From an uncultured Alphaproteobacteria bacterium (lineage in GTDB: Bacteria; Pseudomonadota; Alphaproteobacteria; Rs-D84): a stretch of DNA of 13,386 bases. The notes under the pieces were generated by a model. That model did not search any database, was not told the origin of the DNA, and was given only the letters and a program-made list of their open reading frames with translations. Made by a program: the position numbers and the translations under genes. Location of the stretch: assembly GCA_946611025.1 (NCBI GenBank), contig CAMOCR010000012.1:1-13386 (forward strand). Direction: 5' to 3'. This document shows, one piece after another, positions 1-6,088 of the stretch (positions are counted from its first letter, which is position 1; every line of letters begins with the position of its first letter).

Positions 1-2
1 TT

Positions 3-947
3 TTATTTTTTCGCCGAACGCGTATGTTGGCTTTTTATCAGGCGCAATATTGATGTCCAATCGTTGTGCTGGTTTATAAATGAATGACGACTGTCGGGGA
101 ATTCAACGAATCGCATTTTTGCCACCGGCGCATACGCATTTACATCTTGGTAAATTTTACGCATATTTTCAGCCGGCGATTTTCTGTCTTTGCCACCGGC
201 AACCATTGTGACCGGTATATTATACTGTGCCATTAAATCGGGCCGCGGTTTCAAATTGCTTAAATCATCAAAGAACGATGGATATACCGAAACATATCTG
301 TTTTCTTTTGTAATGTCTAAATCATGCGGACTAATCAAACCAATTGGACTGACGTAATATTCTTCTGCTGGGGTGTCTGGGTATTGATAGTGTTTCATAA
401 ACCACTTGGTAAAATCGTTCCATTCCCGAACAACAAATGGCGCAAACAAAATCGCCCCCGAAAAGCCAATTGGTTTGTTTTGCTGAACACGACGATTAAA
501 GACCTCCAACGTGCCGGCACCTCCCAACGAATGTCCAACAACACATGTCCACGCACCAACCGACATTTTTTCGATTATTTCCAGCCCCGCATCCATCAAA
601 TCCATAAATTCCGGCAATGTATTTTTTTTCGCCAATTCATCTGTGTATTCATGTTGAAAATCACCCAGAAATGTATCCAGCGCATATATGTTATATTTGT
701 GTGACAACGCCCAATATGTCGTCGCACACATCAACGGTTCAATGTTTGTATTACTGGCCAGACCCGGCACCAAAACAAAATTGCCACGTGACGATGCGTT
801 TTTTATTTCATAGTGTGTTATATGTCCAGTTGTGGCGACATTTGTCTTGGATGAAAAATCCATTTTCCATGCGAACGATTTACCCTTTAATTCGGGCAAC
901 ACATCCATAAAATTTTGCGGTATAAAAACATCCTTTAGTGGTTTCAT
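3..947 (-). CDS. alpha/beta hydrolase (serine hydrolase/esterase-like), 314 aa
   Basis: Probable alpha/beta-fold serine hydrolase; the substrate is unknown. Visible features are a VLVPGLAS strand-turn at about residues 58-65 (likely oxyanion-hole region), the nucleophile elbow GHSLGG at 138-143 with Ser140, a GGKD turn with candidate acid Asp254, and SRHSF with candidate His288. Spacing and order fit the family triad. No signal peptide or membrane segment is seen, so it is probably cytoplasmic. I chose the ATG at 947 because it gives a 4-bp ATGA overlap with the stop of the upstream gene, which implies translational coupling. A longer in-frame start at 1034 would lie entirely inside that gene and is less likely. 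No Shine-Dalgarno sequence precedes the ATG, which fits coupling. The stop lies two bases from the window edge, so the gene is complete. Esterase, lipase or thioesterase activity are all possible. Confidence 0.75.
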   Translation of the reverse strand: MKPLKDVFIPQNFMDVLPELKGKSFAWKMDFSSKTNVATTGHITHYEIKNASSRGNFVLVPGLASNTNIEPLMCATTYWALSHKYNIYALDTFLGDFQHEYTDELAKKNTLPEFMDLMDAGLEIIEKMSVGAWTCVVGHSLGGAGTLEVFNRRVQQNKPIGFSGAILFAPFVVREWNDFTKWFMKHYQYPDTPAEEYYVSPIGLISPHDLDITKENRYVSVYPSFFDDLSNLKPRPDLMAQYNIPVTMVAGGKDRKSPAENMRKIYQDVNAYAPVAKMRFVEFPDSRHSFINQHNDWTSILRLIKSQHTRSAKK

Positions 948-1795
948 TTTTGTCGTTGCAATATATATGTGCGTAACGCAGTATCTGGTTTCCTGTGGTT
1001 GTATGTGTCTTTGATAAATTCCACCGTCGCCCATGGCGCAACACTTTGGGTAATGTGGTTCATCATTGTTTCCAATCTTGCGCTGGCCCCAGATGCATAT
1101 TCGGTATGCAGCATAATTTGACCATGGCGCGCAACAAATGGTTTCAAATTTTTTAGCAATGGCATTACATAATCATCATCTTGGTTATACGATAAAATAT
1201 TCGACAAATAAATCTGGTCATATTTTTTATCCAGACGCATGTGCAACTGTTGCAAATCGGTCCAATAAAAATTTCCACCTGTTTGATTTTTGCGCATCGC
1301 GTCATAAACATCACGCGTTGGCAAACATTTACCAAACCCATTGTCAGTCGCGTCACGAAATATTTTGCAACCATACATTGCATTGACAAAGCGCATAATA
1401 TCTGGATGTACAACATTTGATAATTTCATATATGATAACACATTGCTGGTTTTGTCGGGCATGCTCTGCAACAGCATCAACAATGTTCCAACATAATCAT
1501 CGTATTTCATATTTGCACGAATTGCAGTTTTTTTAATTTCATGAATAACATTTGCGCAATACGAAATATCAAATGTATCAACAACACTGGCACCATGCGC
1601 CGCATAAAACAATGGCTGGTCCCCAGACCCCACCACCGTCAACACCCGCGCATTTTCAATTGGGTTCATGTGTTGCAAAACATCATACACAAATTCATTG
1701 TTAACAACATACGCCGGTGAATATTCTGCAAACCCACGATAGCGAAAATTGCCATTTTCATCATATGCTAAACGTGCGCGGTTCAAATTTATCAT
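944..1795 (-). CDS. SAM-dependent transferase-like protein, DUF3419/BtaA-like, 283 aa
   Basis: The sequence looks like a class I SAM-binding Rossmann protein. A strand VLTVV leads into GSGDQ at about 56-60 (motif I, glycine-rich loop), followed by an acidic strand end VVDTFDIS at 71-78. Later a YDQIYLSNILSY stretch at 192-203 resembles the motif after strand 4 in DUF3419/BtaA-type enzymes. Members of that group move the 3-amino-3-carboxypropyl part of SAM onto an acceptor, for example diacylglycerol in betaine-lipid synthesis, but the exact reaction here cannot be read from sequence. There is no signal peptide. It is the first gene of a two-gene unit with the hydrolase, joined by an ATGA overlap. 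Its start has no Shine-Dalgarno and lies right after a candidate promoter, so the message may be leaderless. An ordinary methyltransferase is the main alternative. Confidence 0.6.
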   Translation of the reverse strand: MINLNRARLAYDENGNFRYRGFAEYSPAYVVNNEFVYDVLQHMNPIENARVLTVVGSGDQPLFYAAHGASVVDTFDISYCANVIHEIKKTAIRANMKYDDYVGTLLMLLQSMPDKTSNVLSYMKLSNVVHPDIMRFVNAMYGCKIFRDATDNGFGKCLPTRDVYDAMRKNQTGGNFYWTDLQQLHMRLDKKYDQIYLSNILSYNQDDDYVMPLLKNLKPFVARHGQIMLHTEYASGASARLETMMNHITQSVAPWATVEFIKDTYNHRKPDTALRTYILQRQK

Positions 1796-1801
1796 GTATG
1801 C

Positions 1802-1829
1802 AAACTAGCACAAATTCCCACAATGTCAA
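1802..1829 (-). promoter_or_regulatory. candidate sigma-70 promoter for the transferase-hydrolase pair
   Basis: On the minus strand a perfect TTGACA (1829-1824) is followed after 16 bp by TAGTTT (1807-1802), a weak -10 box preceded by TG as in extended -10 promoters. The expected start falls about 7 nt downstream, at the A of the ATG at 1795. The -10 box matches only 3 of 6 consensus bases, so confidence is modest. Confidence 0.4.
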
Positions 1830-1846
1830 CCATACAACACGCAAAT

Positions 1847-1880
1847 AAAAAAACCACCGCATTTGCGGTGGTTGTTTTTT
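1847..1880. terminator. bidirectional Rho-independent terminator
   Basis: A perfect 9-bp stem AACCACCGC (1852-1860) / GCGGTGGTT (1865-1873) with a 4-nt loop is flanked by A-rich sequence on the left and a T6 run on the right, so it can work in both directions. On the minus strand it begins just after the stop codon of the cysteine-rich gene (1879-1881) and separates it from the transferase gene downstream. Confidence 0.85.
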
Positions 1881-3285
1881 AATATTGAAAAACGACCGCC
1901 CAATTCCAATCGACGCCACAATTATACATGATATTGCGAATACAATTCGCCTTGGCTTCGGTATCTGCACACATAATTGTTCCCGAATTGCCACCAGCTG
2001 CCAATGTGCATACACGCGTTATTTCTTCTTGTGAAATAGATTTTTGTAGACAATTTGTTGCCGCATTTGCAACACAACCGCTGCACGAGTCGAGATTTCC
2101 AGCAGCCCCGCCAACCCAGACGCAGTACTTACCCGAATCAATACATAATTCATCGGCATCGGGGGTAAAGCTGTCCGCATTACCATAACACGCACCACCC
2201 CAATTAGTAGCAATACCATTTGTCGCCCCCAGTTCAAAAACCCCAGAATTATCCATGTACGCCGTATACGATGACCCCGAATTACTTGTCATATAACAAT
2301 CACTTATGGATGTATTGGCAAATGTTGATGCGGGACGTGTGGTCGCATGGGCACATTTTGTTGTTATGGTAATTTCACCATTGGCTGTTGATACATAATG
2401 TCCATAAACAGGGCATTGTTTACAACTGGCAACAACCGCGTCGCTGGTTGTTCCACTAACCGTACCATAATATCCCGTGTTACACACATTACACGATGCA
2501 ACACCAACATGTGAACCACTGCCATGATTTGTTGTGTTTGGAGGACATACATAACATGATGTTGCGGTCGATGATGTACGATAATATCCCGCTTTACATA
2601 CACATGAACTTGACGATGTCGCCCCCGGAGAAGTAGTGGTCATATTTGAACCACATGCAACACACGATGAACCATCTTTATAATATCCAGCTGCACAACC
2701 GTATGTGGTTTGTGTATAACCTTGACAATAACCATGACCACCACCCGCATCACTACACTTTAAACATATTAATTCTGACCGCGCTATGCTTAATGTTGTT
2801 GCCCGAACGTATTTTAGTCCACTCGATGAATAATAGCCATTTGCGCATGTGTACACACGGTGTGAACCCGTTGTGTCACCACAATCTCTATAGGCATAAC
2901 CGGTTCCTGATGCGGTAAAACCATACTTACAACACATTTTTGCACCCCACGCGTACGAACACGAACCATCACTGCGATCTAACCGATAATATATATCTGT
3001 CACTAGTGATGGGTATGTCGAACTGGTATCACACGAACTACAATCAGAATAATATGAACAATCACTAGATGAATTATATACTAAAACACGTCCCATTGTT
3101 GTCTTACAACTTGCCGCCAATGCAGTTGGGCTATTCCCCATAATTGCACCAGAACAAATAGTCTGCGTACTTCCTGAACCTGGGGAATAATCATATAAAT
3201 GACACATAGTTCCAGCTGACCATGCGTTTACCGAAAACGCAACCATAACGCACGCAACACACAAAGCAACTAAAAATTTTTTCAT
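1879..3285 (-). CDS. secreted cysteine-rich repeat protein, 468 aa
   Basis: No characterised homologue is recognised. The first 24 residues form a signal peptide: a KK n-region, a hydrophobic core, and likely cleavage near residues 21-24. The mature part has about 37 cysteines and is rich in Ser, Thr, Gly and Tyr. A central block repeats Cys-x-x-GYY units at about 147, 197, 230 and 268, each followed by a C-x-x-C or C-x-C pair, resembling the GCC2/GCC3 or ephrin-receptor-like cysteine modules. The C-terminal 120 residues carry about ten further cysteines without the GYY repeat. Such content implies an exported, disulfide-bonded protein, at the surface or in the periplasm. I chose the ATG at 3285 because AAAGGGGG lies just upstream and the signal peptide starts there; an upstream start at 3411 would put 42 odd residues before it. 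Adhesion or interaction with a host or neighbour is only a guess. Confidence 0.8.
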   Translation of the reverse strand: MKKFLVALCVACVMVAFSVNAWSAGTMCHLYDYSPGSGSTQTICSGAIMGNSPTALAASCKTTMGRVLVYNSSSDCSYYSDCSSCDTSSTYPSLVTDIYYRLDRSDGSCSYAWGAKMCCKYGFTASGTGYAYRDCGDTTGSHRVYTCANGYYSSSGLKYVRATTLSIARSELICLKCSDAGGGHGYCQGYTQTTYGCAAGYYKDGSSCVACGSNMTTTSPGATSSSSCVCKAGYYRTSSTATSCYVCPPNTTNHGSGSHVGVASCNVCNTGYYGTVSGTTSDAVVASCKQCPVYGHYVSTANGEITITTKCAHATTRPASTFANTSISDCYMTSNSGSSYTAYMDNSGVFELGATNGIATNWGGACYGNADSFTPDADELCIDSGKYCVWVGGAAGNLDSCSGCVANAATNCLQKSISQEEITRVCTLAAGGNSGTIMCADTEAKANCIRNIMYNCGVDWNWAVVFQY

Positions 3286-3340
3286 TAGAATTCCCCCTTT
3301 CATCACCACGGCAACCACAGCATTTCCGCGCATTACACGC

Positions 3341-3440
3341 AAAAACGGTGGTCTAGATTCGGTGTTTTTTCGGTTGACAATTGGGCAGAAAACCGCGTAA
3401 AATATGTGCAAAGAAACACCGATTCTAGACCACCGTTTTT
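3341..3440. repeat. 27-bp inverted repeat around a 46-bp loop
   Basis: Arms are 3341-3367 and 3414-3440. Comparing one arm with the reverse complement of the other gives 26 of 27 matches; the single mismatch is at 3358. Both arms end in runs of A or T on their outer side. In the minus direction this is a long hairpin followed by T5, about 55 nt before the cysteine-rich gene start, so it could act as a terminator or attenuator. No target-site duplication is visible, so evidence for a mobile element is weak. Confidence 0.9.
3374..3403 (+). promoter_or_regulatory. near-consensus sigma-70 promoter pointing rightward
   Basis: TTGACA (3374-3379, perfect) and TAAAAT (3398-3403, 5 of 6) are separated by 18 bp. 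The predicted start is near 3410. It lies wholly inside the loop of the inverted repeat and points opposite to every gene in the window. No plus-strand gene follows, so its product would be a non-coding RNA. Confidence 0.55.
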
Positions 3441-3460
3441 TATTTTTGGTGGTTTTTTAT
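3410..3460 (+). ncRNA. candidate short non-coding transcript
   Basis: A transcript from the promoter at 3374-3403 would start near 3410, run through the right arm of the inverted repeat, and could stop at the T-rich tract after the ACCACC/GGTGGT hairpin, giving about 50 nt. If it reads through, it would end at the bidirectional terminator near 3744, giving about 335 nt and including the GC-rich hairpins. No known RNA family is recognised. This rests only on promoter and terminator patterns. Confidence 0.2.
3427..3458 (+). terminator. possible weak terminator or attenuator hairpin
   Basis: ACCACC (3429-3434) can pair with GGTGGT (3448-3453), extendable to 8 bp with one G-T pair, followed by T6 and further T-rich sequence. 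The 13-nt loop is long and made mostly of T, so termination strength is uncertain. Confidence 0.3.
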
Positions 3461-3540
3461 TTTATTCTTTTGTTTTTAGCGTGTTTTTTAATATGATTTT
3501 TTGTAAAAAAATGTGGGTTTTTATAATTTACCACTACCCC

Positions 3541-3668
3541 CGGCGCATACGCGCCACCCCTTCGCACAGCGAAGGGGATTTTATCGCGATAACGGCGCGA
3601 CACCTGCCCCCGTATCGACGTGGGGCGGGATAGAGTCGGCTTGTGAACGAATGTGAACTAGCGACTCT
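3541..3668. repeat. cluster of GC-rich palindromes, probable interspersed repeat element
   Basis: Successive inverted repeats: GGCGC/GCGCC (3542-3555), CCCCTTCGC/GCGAAGGGG with a 3-nt loop (3557-3577), the perfect palindrome TTATCGCGATAA (3581-3592), CCTGCCCC/GGGGCGGG (3603-3629), and AGAGTCG/CGACTCT (3632-3668) whose loop contains TGTGAAC twice. The sudden GC-rich, nested-palindrome character inside AT-rich DNA is typical of REP-like or MITE-like intergenic elements. Only one copy can be seen here. Confidence 0.5.
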
Positions 3669-3714
3669 TGGGTGGGGGAATTACAGAACTCTGCACTTTG
3701 AACTCTGAACACTT

Positions 3715-3744
3715 AAAAAAAATCGCCCGATGGGCGATTTTTTT
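3715..3744. terminator. strong bidirectional terminator of the ribosomal operon
   Basis: A 13-bp stem (3716-3728 with 3732-3744; core ATCGCCC/GGGCGAT) has a 3-nt loop. It is flanked by A8 on the left and T7 on the right, so it can end transcription from either side. The rpsK stop codon (3743-3745) is built into the stem, leaving no 3' untranslated spacer. This marks the end of the operon before any rpoA. Confidence 0.9.
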
Positions 3745-4126
3745 AAACGCGACGCACTTTCTTTGGACGGCATCCGTTGTGCGGAATACGTGTTGTATCG
3801 GTAATGCTTTGCACAACCAAGCCCGCATTAGCCAAACCACGAACGGCTGATTCACGACCCTGGCCAATACCACGCATCAAAACATCAACTGTTTTCATAC
3901 CCATTTCGGCGACCTTTTTACCAACGCTATCTGCAACGACGGTGGCTGCATATGGTGTGGACTTTTTCGCGCCCTTAAAATTATTTGCACCCGCGGTTGC
4001 CCATGTCAAAACCGCACCCGACGGATCTGTAATTGTGATACGTGTATTGTTATTTGTCGCAACGACATGTGCAATGCCATGCGATACTTTTTTGATTACT
4101 TTCTTTTTAGCTTTTGTAACTGCCAT
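3743..4126 (-). CDS. rpsK: 30S ribosomal protein S11
   Basis: S11 sits on the platform of the small subunit near the mRNA exit and contacts 16S rRNA. At 127 residues it matches the family length. Diagnostic stretches are HVVATNNNTRITITD near 20-34, the conserved middle with AATVVAD, and the C-terminal NGCRPKKVRRV tail that binds rRNA. The start is supported by AAAAGG about 9 nt upstream. It is the last gene of the operon; its stop codon lies inside the terminator stem. In most proteobacteria rpoA follows immediately, but here it does not. Confidence 0.97.
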   Translation of the reverse strand: MAVTKAKKKVIKKVSHGIAHVVATNNNTRITITDPSGAVLTWATAGANNFKGAKKSTPYAATVVADSVGKKVAEMGMKTVDVLMRGIGQGRESAVRGLANAGLVVQSITDTTRIPHNGCRPKKVRRV

Positions 4127-4189
4127 TATTTTTACCTTTTATTTAGATGTCTTCAATTAACTATGGTGTTAATCTCTACCCAAAAATTA

Positions 4190-4567
4190 TTATTTACCCT
4201 TGACCGCGGAACCAGCGACCACAACACGTTTACCCTTACGCGTACGGGCATTTGTTTGTGTGCGTTGACCACGAACCGGCAAACGATTACGGTGGCGAAT
4301 ACCACGATATGTTTTCAAGTCTTGCAAGCGTTTAATGTTCATTGCAACTTCGCGACGAACGTCACCTTCGACCTTGAAATTTTGTTCGATGTAATTTGAA
4401 ATTTTGATAACATCAGCATCCGTCAAATCTTTCGCGCGCAAACCGTCTTTTAATTTCAACGCTTCACAAATCTTGGCGGCGCGGGCCGGTCCAATGCCGT
4501 GAATATAGCGCAACGCGATTTCAATGCGTTTTTCTGCTGGAATGTTAACACCTGCTATACGTGCCAT
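4190..4567 (-). CDS. rpsM: 30S ribosomal protein S13
   Basis: S13 lies in the head of the small subunit and forms bridges to the large subunit and contacts with P-site tRNA. The N-terminus MARIAGVNIPAEKRIEIALR, the helix-hairpin element YIHGIGPARA at about 22-31, and the C-terminal TYRGIRHRNRLPVRGQRT segment are characteristic. The basic tail ends in KGK. Length is 125 aa, slightly above the E. coli protein. An AAGGA ribosome binding site precedes the start. Upstream is a 140-bp spacer where adk is usually found; downstream is rpsK after 63 bp. Confidence 0.97.
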   Translation of the reverse strand: MARIAGVNIPAEKRIEIALRYIHGIGPARAAKICEALKLKDGLRAKDLTDADVIKISNYIEQNFKVEGDVRREVAMNIKRLQDLKTYRGIRHRNRLPVRGQRTQTNARTRKGKRVVVAGSAVKGK

Positions 4568-4707
4568 TTTTCATTTTCCTTTTTTATTGTCTTTGACGCG
4601 TTGTCGCGCCGTCCTGTTCCACCCATAAAACTGCCGTCCAGATTTATGAATGTATTTTATTTTGCCGAATTATTCTAAATTAAATCCAGCAAAAGTCAAA
4701 TCTTGTT
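4568..4707. other. secY-rpsM spacer without adk
   Basis: No reading frame here resembles adenylate kinase or L36. It contains a CGCG/CGCG hairpin (4597-4608) inside a GACG/CGTC pair. A 23-codon frame that starts in the spacer and overlaps the rpsM start has no clear ribosome binding site. Confidence 0.6.
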
Positions 4708-6027
4708 TTAGTTGCGGAAACGCCCATGACGTTGTGCGTGCCCGACAACACCGGTATATTGCTTCGCAACCAAATATGATTGCACCTGGTTCCATGTATC
4801 CAAAATAACCCCAGCGACAATCAAAACACTGGTTCCGCCAATGGTCAATGGCATGCCAGCGTGTGTATTCAATATAATTGGCAGCACACACACAACAATC
4901 AAATATACCACACCAATTGCTGTTGTACGCGAAACAACATCATCCAAGTATTTGTTTGTTTGTTCACCTGGACGAACACCTGGGATATAACCACCCATGT
5001 TTTTCAAACTGGTACTGGTTTCTTCGGAATTAAATACAACTGCGGTCTGGAAATATGCAAAGAACGCAATCAAAACTGTGTACAAAATAATGTATGACCA
5101 TGCACCGTATGTAAAGAAGCCCAACACACTTTGCACAATCAAGTTTTCACTTTGCACGAAACGTTGCACGAACGCCGGCAACATCATAATAGATGCCGCA
5201 AACACCGGCCCCATAACGCCCGACATGTTGATTTTAATTGGCAAATACGATGCATTTGTATTCATAACACCGTTTGATGAAACCTGGCGTGGATACAAAA
5301 TCTGGATACGGCGCTGTGCCTGTTCAAAGAACGCAATCAACGCAACAATGCCGACCACAAACGCGACCGTCAACGCAATCATCGCAGGCGACATTTGACC
5401 GACCGAACCCAAACTAAACAACTTTGCAACACCACTGGGGATTTGGGCAATAATACCCGCAAAAATCAACAGCGATGCGCCCTGACCGATACCGCGTGCG
5501 GTAATCTGTTCTGCCAACCACATAACGAACACCGTACCACCAACCAACGCGATAATTGCCGACAATTCAAATGCAAAGCCCGGATTGATAACCGCCGGCA
5601 CACCATTGACCGGTGCCATTGATTCCAAACCGCGAACAACCGCCCAGCCCTGAACAACCGCCAACAACACCGCCAAATAACGTGTATATTGGTTGATTTT
5701 AATACGACCCGATTCGCCTTCTTTGCGCAAATCATTCAAACTTTTACTGGTTGCGGTCAACAATTGCAAAACGATAGATGCCGAAATGTATGGGAAAATA
5801 TTCAACGCCAAAACCGACATACGTGACAATGAACCGCCACTGAACATATCGAACATTCCCATCATGCCGCTGCCTTCGCCACTGAACAGGTGCAAAATTG
5901 CAGATGCATTGACCCCCGGTAATGGAATAAACGAACCGATACGATATACAACCAGCGCACCCAATGTGAACAGAACACGTTTTTGTAAATCGGTCATATT
6001 TCCAAAATATTTTTTCAAGAATTTCAT
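4708..6027 (-). CDS. secY: protein translocase channel subunit SecY
   Basis: SecY is the membrane pore of the Sec export pathway, working with SecE, SecG and SecA or the ribosome. The 439-aa protein has the expected series of about ten hydrophobic segments. Recognisable are the N-terminal helix leading to YRIGSFIPLPGVN (28-40), MFSGGSLSRMSVLALNIFPY (61-80) covering the plug and second helix, GRIKINQYTRY near 108-118, and cytoplasmic loop GYIPGVRPGEQT (347-357) with the key Arg352 used for SecA-driven export. The ATG at 6027 gives the usual amphipathic N-terminal helix. Unlike its neighbours it has no Shine-Dalgarno. The cysteine-rich protein in this window would be one of its likely clients. 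Confidence 0.97.
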   Translation of the reverse strand: MKFLKKYFGNMTDLQKRVLFTLGALVVYRIGSFIPLPGVNASAILHLFSGEGSGMMGMFDMFSGGSLSRMSVLALNIFPYISASIVLQLLTATSKSLNDLRKEGESGRIKINQYTRYLAVLLAVVQGWAVVRGLESMAPVNGVPAVINPGFAFELSAIIALVGGTVFVMWLAEQITARGIGQGASLLIFAGIIAQIPSGVAKLFSLGSVGQMSPAMIALTVAFVVGIVALIAFFEQAQRRIQILYPRQVSSNGVMNTNASYLPIKINMSGVMGPVFAASIMMLPAFVQRFVQSENLIVQSVLGFFTYGAWSYIILYTVLIAFFAYFQTAVVFNSEETSTSLKNMGGYIPGVRPGEQTNKYLDDVVSRTTAIGVVYLIVVCVLPIILNTHAGMPLTIGGTSVLIVAGVILDTWNQVQSYLVAKQYTGVVGHAQRHGRFRN

Positions 6028-6050
6028 TGCGCTAAGATTTTAACCAGTTA

Positions 6051-6080
6051 TGCGCACCCAGGGTCGCCCCCAGATGCGCA
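6051..6080 (-). promoter_or_regulatory. hairpin in the rplO-secY spacer
   Basis: TGCGCA at 6051-6056 and again at 6075-6080 is self-complementary and can close a hairpin whose loop contains GGG/CCC (6061-6069). It lies 24 nt upstream of secY, whose start lacks a Shine-Dalgarno. A role in secY translation is inference. Confidence 0.35.
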
Positions 6081-6088
6081 AAGTTAGA

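Larger units (their letters stand above)
3286..3715. other. non-coding intergenic region rich in palindromes
   Basis: No convincing gene lies between the cysteine-rich gene and the rpsK terminator. From left to right it holds a short 5' leader, a 27-bp inverted repeat with a rightward promoter in its loop (3341-3440), a T-rich tract (3436-3530), a set of GC-rich hairpins (3541-3668), and a short direct repeat GAACTCTG (3686-3693 and 3700-3707). It occupies the place where rpoA and rplQ usually follow rpsK. Confidence 0.75.

Noticed and set aside
1928..2918. Plus-strand frames opposite the cysteine-rich gene
   Set aside because: They are shadows of the Cys/Ser/Thr-rich minus-strand gene, with biased His/Asn/Thr composition and no ribosome binding sites.
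3341..3440. Inverted repeat as terminal repeats of an insertion sequence
   Set aside because: The enclosed 46 bp cannot encode a transposase and no flanking target duplication is visible; a MITE cannot be excluded but is not supported.
3406..3633. 75-codon plus-strand reading frame beginning GTG inside the inverted repeat
   Set aside because: Its start lies before the predicted RNA start and 3 nt from the -10 box, there is no ribosome binding site, and it runs through low-complexity T-rich DNA and palindromes.
4560..4642. 23-codon frame starting in the secY-rpsM gap and overlapping the rpsM start
   Set aside because: No Shine-Dalgarno, no resemblance to L36 or an adk fragment; short frames of this size are expected by chance.
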